Virus record (IMG/VR): IMGVR_UViG_3300037839_000698
Span: 1 to 28,045 of that record
Reading direction: 5' to 3' (one strand)
Origin: a virus
Length of the DNA: 28,045 bases
The translations under genes and the position numbers were made by a program. Of the stretch, positions 23,020-28,045 are shown in pieces. Positions within the stretch are counted from its first letter, which is position 1, and every line of letters begins with the position of its first letter. The notes under the pieces were generated by a model, which saw nothing but the letters and a program-made list of their open reading frames with translations, made no database searches and was not told the origin of the DNA.

Positions 23020-23441
23020 AAATATAAAAATTTTAAATTTTTAAATTTCTTCTTATCTTTATATAATTCTAACGACTCTGGTTCAAAAAATATATAATCT
23101 ATATTGTTATCATTTTTATAAAAAATTAAATTTAAAGCATGATCGTATTTTGACTCTTTTACTTCTATATGAGCAATTGATACTGCAAAATGAGTATCAT
23201 CATTTTTGTCTTTATTATATATATCACAAACTAATTTAAAAGTATTTGCAAATTTTGAACAATCCCAGTTCTTGTTTCTATTTAAATTGTATTTTTCTAT
23301 AGCTTGTTTGTATATTGGTATAATTTTACTTTTTAATTCTTCTAGTGTCGGTAAATAGTAGTTCTCATTGCAAAAAACTATATCTGGTAAATTCCATGGG
23401 AACTTCCAAAATTTTTTAAACTCTTTTCTACTTACTATCAT
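23016..23441 (-). CDS. papain-like Cys-His-Glu protein A
   Basis: This 141-residue protein carries the triad pattern C61 (WDCSKFANTF), H101 (DHALNLIF) and E120 (IFFEPES), spaced as in papain/NlpC-fold phage proteins. No signal peptide. Its paralogue is at 24425-24886, with the gene for a membrane coiled-coil protein between them; the three overlap at their ends, so they are coupled. The activity (peptidase, amidase or a non-catalytic binding fold) is not determined by sequence alone. Confidence 0.6.
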   Translation of the reverse strand: MIVSRKEFKKFWKFPWNLPDIVFCNENYYLPTLEELKSKIIPIYKQAIEKYNLNRNKNWDCSKFANTFKLVCDIYNKDKNDDTHFAVSIAHIEVKESKYDHALNLIFYKNDNNIDYIFFEPESLELYKDKKKFKNLKFLYF

Positions 23442-24432
23442 TATTTTGTTTTAAATTTGGATCGTGCAAAGGTTCATTATGAACTTTTTTTGTGCCTCTT
23501 TTGAAGCTCTTATGGAAATTTTCATATATATTTTTAAAGTTATTTTCTATTGGCTTAATTATATTTTCTTTAATTTGTGGTTTAATTTCTATTATTTCTT
23601 CTTTTTCTTTTCTGTTAATTGATATATTATAACATAGCACAAGGGCAACAGCAAGAGGATCAAATACAATAACAATAACAAATATAAACCATTTAACTAC
23701 TGTTTCCATTTCGACGTTAAAAGATTTAGCGATAAATTTATAGGTCCCTATGTCAGAAGAAGACACTTGTTTTTTGAGTTCTATTATTTGATTATCTGCT
23801 TGATTGGATTCATTATTTAATTGATTATTAATATTATTAATTTTTTCTATATTAGATTCAAGAGAAGTGATGCTAGATTGCATACCTTCTAAAGATTTAG
23901 ATTTTAATTCTACTGATTTTTTGTCTATTACTTTTTCCTGGGTATCGTTGCTAAATAAACCTCCAGATTTTGTTACTGTAGTCGTTGTTGATTGATCTAA
24001 TACTTTTGTTAAATTGTTTTCTTGATTTTTTCTGGTATCTGTAAGACTTTTGATTCTATCGTTATTTGCGGCTAATTGAATTTTAATTGATTCTTTTTTA
24101 TTTTCTAATAATGAGACTTGAGATTCTATGCTATCTATATTGCTTTTAGTGCTATAAAATGCTTCACTAAGAAATCCGAATATACCAAGGCTTGTTATGC
24201 ACATTAATATAAAAATCGCGCATATTAAATAAGTTTTTAATAATTTATTAATTTTTTTCCAATAGCGATACAAAAAACTAGTAGCCATTACTTTGCCAAA
24301 CTCTAGACTACTCGCCATTGTAATTGATGCCCAGAAACTTCCAGAAAATAATAATCCTATTCCTTTGACTGAAAAAAATCCACCACAAAATGCTACTAAT
24401 AATGCACTTAATCCCAGCAAATAACTAAACAT
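23428..24432 (-). CDS. conserved phage membrane protein with coiled coil
   Basis: This 334-residue protein has N-terminal TM segments (about 1-90, including FWASITMASSLEFGKVMATS and TYLICAIFILMCITSLGIFG), a long coiled coil (about 95-225, with a Thr/Ser/Gly break), then a TM helix containing DPLAVALVLCYN at about 250-270 and a basic C-terminal tail. The same layout occurs in many environmental phages, with unknown function. A coiled coil spanning a membrane-flanked region suggests an inner-membrane complex. It overlaps both papain-like genes. Confidence 0.7.
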   Translation of the reverse strand: MFSYLLGLSALLVAFCGGFFSVKGIGLLFSGSFWASITMASSLEFGKVMATSFLYRYWKKINKLLKTYLICAIFILMCITSLGIFGFLSEAFYSTKSNIDSIESQVSLLENKKESIKIQLAANNDRIKSLTDTRKNQENNLTKVLDQSTTTTVTKSGGLFSNDTQEKVIDKKSVELKSKSLEGMQSSITSLESNIEKINNINNQLNNESNQADNQIIELKKQVSSSDIGTYKFIAKSFNVEMETVVKWFIFVIVIVFDPLAVALVLCYNISINRKEKEEIIEIKPQIKENIIKPIENNFKNIYENFHKSFKRGTKKVHNEPLHDPNLKQNNDSK

Positions 24433-24886
24433 ATAAAAAACTTATAGACCTAAATTCTCTATCGCTTAAATCAGAAAGTCTACCATTTTGAGGTTCAAAA
24501 TAACTTATTGCAATACCGTTGTTTCCATTGTCTAAATATATTAAATTTCCTGCGTGTGCTCCAGAAACTCCGCTCTCTGCTCTTTTTTCTGCTATATAAT
24601 GGATAATGCCTATTGCAATACTTTCTGCATTACTTTCTATAGTGTTAAAATAATATCCGTTAGAAAATACTTTAAAAGCGTCTGAAAAATTATCACAATC
24701 CCACTTATGATACCATTTTCCTAGATTAAGAGCTGTTAACCATTTTTTAAAATTTGGATATAAATCATTTTCTACTAGTTCTTTAGTTGGACAAAAATAA
24801 GAATTATCTCCTGCTACTGCATTACGTGGATTGGGTAGATTTCTAGACTTCCATGGATCAAGTAATTGTTTTGGTCGTATTATCAT
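24425..24886 (-). CDS. papain-like Cys-His-Glu protein B
   Basis: This 153-residue paralogue of the protein at 23016-23441 has C64 (WDCDNFSDAF), H111 (GAHAGNLIYL) and E131 (ISYFEPQNG). The WDC-helix, His-Ala strand and FEP strand match a papain-like domain seen in phage proteins. No export signal. It starts directly after a short hydrophobic ORF and overlaps the membrane protein gene by 8 bp. It may form a complex with the membrane protein. Confidence 0.65.
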   Translation of the reverse strand: MIIRPKQLLDPWKSRNLPNPRNAVAGDNSYFCPTKELVENDLYPNFKKWLTALNLGKWYHKWDCDNFSDAFKVFSNGYYFNTIESNAESIAIGIIHYIAEKRAESGVSGAHAGNLIYLDNGNNGIAISYFEPQNGRLSDLSDREFRSISFLYV

Positions 24887-24888
24887 AA

Positions 24889-24969
24889 TTAAAATTTTAT
24901 TTTTTCCATAGCTTGTAGTAAGCTATTCATTAATAATAAAGTTAATAATATTTTAGAAAATGATTCCAT
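24889..24969 (-). CDS. possible 26-residue hydrophobic peptide
   Basis: This short minus-strand ORF (MESFSKILLTLLLMNSLLQA and a short basic end) fills the gap before papain-like protein B; its stop precedes that start by 2 nt. It looks like a TM helix or a bare signal peptide. No convincing ribosome-binding site and no second copy were found, so it may be chance. Confidence 0.3.
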   Translation of the reverse strand: MESFSKILLTLLLMNSLLQAMEKIKF

Positions 24970-24991
24970 ATTTATCTTTTTGAATTAATAG

Positions 24992-25231
24992 TTATCTACT
25001 TTTCCAATTATTTCCTATCCCTAGGCCATTTTGAGCGGCAGGAATAGAAATATAAACCTTGGGCGCTGCTAATTTTGAACTATCTTCGGTTTTGTTTGGG
25101 ATTATAGCAAGTTGTTTGGTTGTGTTGTTATTGGTATTTACTATTAATTTACTTTTAGTATAGCTACTAATAAAATAAAACAAAGAGCCTAATGCTACTA
25201 CCAAAGATAATGTTTTAAGATTGTATTTCAT
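24992..25231 (-). CDS. small membrane-anchored protein
   Basis: This 79-residue protein has an N-terminal anchor at about 8-25 (LSLVVALGSLFYFISSYT) and an exported-type Asn/Thr/Lys-rich tail ending in ISIPAAQNGLGIG. It is the first late-type gene at the right boundary of the minus-strand block, with a GTGTAAT element 10 nt before its ATG. Function unknown. Confidence 0.6.
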   Translation of the reverse strand: MKYNLKTLSLVVALGSLFYFISSYTKSKLIVNTNNNTTKQLAIIPNKTEDSSKLAAPKVYISIPAAQNGLGIGNNWKSR

Positions 25232-25645
25232 ATACTTTATATTACACTAGTTGTTGTATATATAAAAAGACTTATAAGCAAAAATAGCCCATTGGATTTT
25301 TTGTCTTTCAAAGATATCTATTGTTATTGATTTTAAATGCATTTTAAAAAAGGGGGGGGTATATAAGGATATAAGAGATAATAAGATAATAGCTATTTTA
25401 TTGTATTATTTATATATAGAATAAGAGTATTATAATTTGGGGAGACTGATGCTAGTACCCCCTCGTCTGTTTTGTGGAATTGATCGAGTTAATTTTTTCA
25501 AAAATGGGGTGGGCCATAGGTAATTCCTCACCATAAATAAAGCGCTCCATCTTTTAATAAAAAAAATAATAGTAAATAAATGGGGTAGGGTTTAAGGCCT
25601 TCTCTAAATCGTTAATGGTCAATGAAATTTAACTGAAGAAATCTC
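25232..25645. other. divergent intergenic region between late and early genes
   Basis: This 414-nt gap lies between the leftward and rightward gene blocks. It contains the late-type element at 25241-25247, an eight-G run near 25350, an AT-rich stretch to about 25435 and a possible 24-codon plus-strand ORF at 25449-25523 with GGGGAG before it (low confidence). No clear gene, tRNA or strong hairpin was seen. It is a natural place for promoters or an origin. Confidence 0.5.
25241..25247 (-). promoter_or_regulatory. late-type element GTGTAAT before 25231 start
   Basis: 10 nt before the ATG; rightmost late-type element, at the boundary with the early genes. Confidence 0.5.
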
Positions 25646-25673
25646 TTGTGTCTTTCCTGTAATATGATAGACT
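25646..25673 (+). promoter_or_regulatory. sigma-70-like promoter P1, near-leaderless
   Basis: TTGTGT, a 16-nt spacer with TG one base before the -10, and TAGACT. The -10 box ends 8 nt before the ATG at 25682, so the predicted transcript starts within a few nt of the start codon. Confidence 0.55.
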
Positions 25674-25681
25674 ACTCTTAT

Positions 25682-25855
25682 ATGAAAAACAAATTGAGCA
25701 AGTTCGAAACCCTGCTAGCTAACCTTGAAAAAGCCTCTGCGAATCACGCCAAGGCTTGTGAGTCTTTCCTAAAAGTCTCTGAGGCGTATTCCTCTAAGCG
25801 TGAGGAGATGCTGAAAATCTATGAGCCTAGCGATCTCAGCCACGCTTGCGAGTAA
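25682..25855 (+). CDS. small helical early protein A
   Basis: The ATG at 25682 is chosen because its N-terminus (MKNKLSKFETLLANLEKASA) aligns with the early protein at 27308-27511 and because promoter P1 ends just before it; the upstream in-frame ATG would lie inside the promoter. The 57 residues are all helix and probably coiled coil. It opens a short plus-strand unit with a membrane peptide 4 nt downstream. Function unknown; such small early proteins often act on host machinery. Confidence 0.55.
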   Translation: MKNKLSKFETLLANLEKASANHAKACESFLKVSEAYSSKREEMLKIYEPSDLSHACE

Positions 25856-25859
25856 TAAC

Positions 25860-25943
25860 ATGAACCAAATAGAAATCATCCTTACCCTTACCATCGTGAC
25901 CATTCTTATCGGAATCTACGCTATGGTGACAGCCCAAAAATAA
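25860..25943 (+). CDS. 27-residue single-pass membrane peptide
   Basis: This tiny ORF follows the helical protein by 4 nt and encodes one membrane helix (IILTLTIVTILIGIYAMV) with a short Gln/Lys tail. No clear ribosome-binding site, so it may depend on coupling from the gene before it. It lies 465 bp upstream of the SleB-type hydrolase. A pinholin or membrane regulator would look like this; the role is only suggested. Confidence 0.5.
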   Translation: MNQIEIILTLTIVTILIGIYAMVTAQK

Positions 25944-25947
25944 ATCA

Positions 25948-25976
25948 TTGACACAACCAATCGAAAAGGATAATAT
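25948..25976 (+). promoter_or_regulatory. sigma-70 promoter P2, near-leaderless
   Basis: A consensus TTGACA, 17-nt spacer and TAATAT. The -10 box ends 7 nt before the ATG at 25984. It is the best match to the bacterial consensus in the window. Confidence 0.7.
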
Positions 25977-25983
25977 AACCACT

Positions 25984-26403
25984 ATGAAAAACCAACTGAA
26001 CATCACTAAACAATCATTCGGCGATACAACCGCTTTCCTCTTGGAAGGTGGCAAAGGTCGCATCACCTCATTCCACAACGCCCTTTACAACTGGGGTGCA
26101 ACCAATGGTCAGTTGCACGATATGGGCAACGGCAAAGCGTTTTACTTCTACGCTCACCCCGATGCAGTCTTACACGCTCTCGTCAAGATCGCCCTTCACT
26201 CCTTGTGCAATAAAATAAGCGCAAAGGGAATGAAGGGTGGATTGATTAACCTTGCGAAGATCAAGGCACAAGGCCAATTCGATAACATCATTGATGGACG
26301 ATTCCTTCGTGCCTCTGTCTCTAACGATACCTACGGATTCGGTACGATCACAGCAGAGAAACCCTCTGACTACTGCGGTGCAATCAGCAACGGAAGGGAC
26401 TAA
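25984..26403 (+). CDS. unknown early protein
   Basis: The ATG at 25984 is placed by promoter P2; an upstream in-frame ATG would lie within the promoter. The 139 residues are mixed alpha/beta with ITKQSFGDTTAFLLEGGKGR, GNGKAFYFYAHPDA and a Gly-rich C-terminus. It has higher GC and different codon choice from the rest of the window, as does its neighbour, suggesting separate origin. No family is recognised. Confidence 0.55.
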   Translation: MKNQLNITKQSFGDTTAFLLEGGKGRITSFHNALYNWGATNGQLHDMGNGKAFYFYAHPDAVLHALVKIALHSLCNKISAKGMKGGLINLAKIKAQGQFDNIIDGRFLRASVSNDTYGFGTITAEKPSDYCGAISNGRD

Positions 26404-26407
26404 TCAA

Positions 26408-26785
26408 ATGACAGCAGAACTATTCATTGTAGCACTCACACTCTTAGGCGAAGCTAGAGGCGAAGGGGTGGAAGGTATGGCTGGTGTTGCTAGCGTTATC
26501 CAAACACGGATGATAGAGCGTCACCAATCAGCTAGCCAAGTATGTTTAGCACGAAAGCAGTTTAGCTTCTGGAATGGTGGCGTAAGTGAATCCACTAAAA
26601 GGAAACTGCTTGCGACACCACAAGGTAAGAACGCTCTTTACCTTGCTGACCTAGTTATCCATAAACAACTACAAAGCATTGTGAAGGGTGCAAACCATTA
26701 CCACGCTGTGAGTGTCTCGCCTAAATGGGCGAAAGATGCGAAGCTAGTAGCAACGATACGCAATCACAAGTTCTACCGATTGTAG
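26408..26785 (+). CDS. SleB-type cell-wall hydrolase (endolysin candidate)
   Basis: The ATG at 26408 has a GGAAGGGA-like site upstream, and the protein is 125 residues. It matches the SleB/Hydrolase_2 family: LGEARGEGVEGMAGVASVI (with E15 as the likely catalytic Glu), a QFSFWN segment, and GANHYHA ... SPKWAK ... ATIRNHKFYRL. These enzymes cleave peptidoglycan, acting as lytic transglycosylases. No signal peptide or cell-wall-binding domain is present, so it may need a holin. It sits in the GC-richer plus-strand island rather than with the holin-like cluster at the left end. Confidence 0.8.
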   Translation: MTAELFIVALTLLGEARGEGVEGMAGVASVIQTRMIERHQSASQVCLARKQFSFWNGGVSESTKRKLLATPQGKNALYLADLVIHKQLQSIVKGANHYHAVSVSPKWAKDAKLVATIRNHKFYRL

Positions 26786-26788
26786 GAC

Positions 26789-26816
26789 TTGACAACAACG
26801 AAAGGTTTGATAAGAT
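26789..26816 (+). promoter_or_regulatory. sigma-70 promoter P3, leaderless
   Basis: TTGACA, a 16-nt spacer with TG before the -10, and TAAGAT. The -10 box ends 6 nt before the ATG at 26823, placing transcription start at or next to the A of the start codon. Confidence 0.65.
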
Positions 26817-26822
26817 AGAACA

Positions 26823-26966
26823 ATGAACAATACAAACGACAAAATAATCGAGTTGGCATCCAACTTGGTAAACATAATCAAAGACCTAAACGCTAAACAA
26901 TATAATCTTACCGCTGCGGTTTACCTCGCAGAGTTGAGCAACCTACTCAAAACAAAGAGCGTCTAA
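26823..26966 (+). CDS. 47-residue early protein
   Basis: The ORF starts MNNTNDKIIELASNLVNIIK and ends LAELSNLLKTKSV, a short helical and probably soluble protein. Support comes from its dedicated promoter, whose -10 box sits 6 nt before the ATG, and from a continuous frame with ordinary codons. No family is recognised. Confidence 0.5.
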   Translation: MNNTNDKIIELASNLVNIIKDLNAKQYNLTAAVYLAELSNLLKTKSV

Positions 26967-26970
26967 GTTG

Positions 26971-27199
26971 TTGACTATCAATGACTTACGGCGGCTGGCA
27001 TGCGTTTTGCTGTAAGCATCTAATACTCAATTACTTAAGCATACTCGATCTTAGCGACAAAACTGATGGAACGCAAAAGATCATAACCGATCTTAGCTAT
27101 AAACATGAATGAACGCATATAATATAAATGCTTGATAACTAGGGACTTACATAAGATCTCTTGCATTTTGCTGTAAGTATCTGATACTGAACGACTTAA
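26971..27199 (+). repeat. A-B-B-A direct repeat array with sigma-54-like site
   Basis: Two 56-nt A units (26983-27038 and 27144-27199) share GACTTAC, TTTTGCTGTAAG and a ..ATACT..ACTTAA end. Each has a CTTAC/GTAAG inverted pair. Between them are two 42-nt B units, at 27046-27087 and from 27088, both starting CGATCTTAGC and having an AACGCA core. AAGATC/GATCTT (27077-27094) forms a 6-bp hairpin. In the first A unit TGGCATGCGTTTTGC has the GG-N10-GC spacing of a sigma-54 promoter; the second copy lacks the GG. The array could be an origin, a regulatory region or a small-RNA locus. Confidence 0.55.
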
Positions 27200-27273
27200 C
27201 TCATAAGAAAAACTTAAATCATCATAAGTAAATCTACTATCTAATAAATTTAAAAAAAATCTTTAAAAATACC

Positions 27274-27301
27274 TTGCATTTCTTCTGAAATATGCTAAAC
27301 T
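27274..27301 (+). promoter_or_regulatory. sigma-70-like promoter P4, leaderless
   Basis: TTGCAT, a 16-nt spacer with TG before the -10, and TAAACT. It ends 6 nt before the ATG at 27308, the same geometry as P1 and P3. Confidence 0.65.
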
Positions 27302-27307
27302 GTATCT

Positions 27308-27511
27308 ATGAATAAAAGATTAACCAAATACGAAATCCTAATCGCAAACCTTGAAAAAGCCTCTGCTGATCTGAAAAAAGCAAATGAAGAAACTACAAAA
27401 AGAATTGACCAAATTTTTGAGAAATATCAAGAGAAAGTTTCAGTCGCTCATCATAACTGTATGATGGTCAACGAAAAACAAATTGAAGAAATCCCTTGCA
27501 ATCCTTCGTGA
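27308..27511 (+). CDS. small helical early protein B
   Basis: This 67-residue protein starts MNKRLTKYEILIANLEKASA, a paralogue of the early protein at 25682 through its first 20 residues. The two also share about 20 identical bases around AACCTTGAAAAAGCCTCTGC. The remainder is a different charged helix ending in a Cys-containing tail (EEIPCNPS). Its promoter is similar to that of the paralogue, so promoter plus leader seem to have been copied together. Function unknown. Confidence 0.6.
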   Translation: MNKRLTKYEILIANLEKASADLKKANEETTKRIDQIFEKYQEKVSVAHHNCMMVNEKQIEEIPCNPS

Positions 27512-27523
27512 ATGTGCTAAACT
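27496..27523 (+). promoter_or_regulatory. sigma-70-like promoter P5
   Basis: TTGCAA, a 16-nt spacer with TG before the -10, and TAAACT, overlapping the end of the gene at 27308-27511. Here the ATG is 46 nt downstream, so unlike P1-P4 this promoter gives an ordinary leader. Confidence 0.6.
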
Positions 27524-27569
27524 ATAACTATAACAAGATAAGAAATAACAAAGAAAGAAAATAAATAAA

Positions 27570-27842
27570 ATGAATAAAATGATAAATTGGAATTTTCACC
27601 GCAGACAAATGCGTGAAAATATGCGAAAAAATGTGAATGCTTCTGAAGAAGTAATCATTACTAACTCTAACAACACACCAACATACTTTGGTGAAATTTA
27701 CCTTTACGAAGGAACTCTAGTAAAAGTTTCTTATAAAACTTCTGCTAATAGTGCAGTTGTAACCTTCCTTGAAGGTAAAGATAAAGATAAGGTTGGAACT
27801 ATCAACCTTAACAATGCTAAACTAGTAAAGGAAAATAAATAA
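27570..27842 (+). CDS. small early protein with SH3/Tudor-like repeat unit
   Basis: The basic N-terminal 20 residues of this 90-residue protein (WNFHRRQMRENMRKNV) could bind nucleic acid. The rest is a small beta fold, LVKVSYKTSANSAVVTFLEG, then KDKDKVGTINLNNAKLV. The partial gene that follows shows a related unit, so the two are likely paralogues. The start of the next gene directly follows this stop codon. Function unknown. Confidence 0.55.
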   Translation: MNKMINWNFHRRQMRENMRKNVNASEEVIITNSNNTPTYFGEIYLYEGTLVKVSYKTSANSAVVTFLEGKDKDKVGTINLNNAKLVKENK

Positions 27843-28045
27843 ATGATAACAATAAATAAAGAACTAACTACAGATGAAAACACTTTTCGATATAGTCACG
27901 AAAAACTACTCGTAAAGATTTTCCCTTCTACAATCGGTTGGAAAACTATGACTGCAACTGCTGAAATCCTCGAAGGTGAGGACAAAGGTAAATGGACAAC
28001 CATTTATCTTCGTAGCGGATTGTATAATGTCGATACAGATTCTCT
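27843..28045 (+). CDS. partial small beta-type protein (runs off the window)
   Basis: The ATG immediately follows the preceding stop, and 67 codons are visible before the edge. Its segment KLLVKIFPSTIGWKTMTATA followed by EILEGEDKGKWTTIYL parallels the preceding protein (LVK..., LEGKDKDKV.TI.L), suggesting a paralogous small beta fold. The C-terminus lies outside the window. Confidence 0.5.
   Translation, partial: MITINKELTTDENTFRYSHEKLLVKIFPSTIGWKTMTATAEILEGEDKGKWTTIYLRSGLYNVDTDS

Noticed and set aside
25449-25523. 24-codon plus-strand ORF with GGGGAG before it
   Set aside because: Too short without a homologue or second copy; listed only within the intergenic entry.
25836-26078. Minus-strand frame across the early promoters
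   Set aside because: It crosses promoter P2 and opposes three plus-strand genes; no start signal.

Overview
The window looks like part of the genome of a tailed double-stranded DNA phage (Caudoviricetes). It encodes a large terminase, a portal protein, virion-type proteins, a PhoH-family ATPase, a sigma-like factor and several phage-typical conserved unknowns. The DNA is AT-rich except for an island near the right end, and the standard genetic code is used. No tRNA, rRNA, CRISPR array, integrase or insertion sequence was recognised. The host is inferred only weakly. A 669-residue surface protein ends in a PEP-CTERM sorting tail and has autotransporter-type beta-strand repeats, a combination well known in Verrucomicrobiota and some other Gram-negative groups.

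Almost everything from 1 to 25,231 is on the minus strand and should be read right to left. 25,231-19,501: small membrane proteins, two papain-like Cys-His-Glu proteins flanking a conserved coiled-coil membrane protein, a conserved phage protein of unknown function, a PhoH-family ATPase and small virion-type proteins. 19,463-15,165: a tightly packed operon with a conserved phage protein, a membrane-anchored Cys-His-Asp peptidase-like protein, the PEP-CTERM protein and three small envelope or unknown proteins. 15,145-9,941: a cassette region with two leucine-rich-repeat (LRR) proteins, each followed by a small partner, a carbohydrate-binding-like small protein, gene remnants and a tiny plus-strand membrane peptide. 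9,898-1,383: a Zn-ribbon protein, sigma-like factor, DNA-binding-like protein, ERCC4 nuclease, terminase, portal and a tail-tube-like protein. 1,350-32: a two-TM holin-like protein, two lipoproteins and one small protein. From 25,682 to the end, small genes run on the plus strand and include a SleB-type cell-wall hydrolase.

Two promoter classes are visible. Minus-strand starts, plus two divergent plus-strand starts, carry a single short element GTGTAA(T) 6-22 nt before the start codon. It could be a late promoter read by the phage's own sigma-like factor. Right-end plus-strand genes instead have classical TTGnnn / TAnnnT promoters with 16-17 bp spacers. Four of these end only 6-8 nt before the ATG, which predicts leaderless early mRNAs.

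The most unusual features are: (1) a phage-borne PEP-CTERM surface protein in an operon with a membrane peptidase-like protein, with an intrinsic-terminator-like hairpin inside its signal-peptide codons; (2) six otherwise unrelated proteins sharing an N-terminal IVK(K/R) tag, three of them downstream of the same duplicated promoter-plus-leader block; (3) a 24-residue membrane peptide whose ribosome-binding site and ATG lie in a hairpin loop, with a second, truncated copy; and (4) an A-B-B-A repeat array in the early region.
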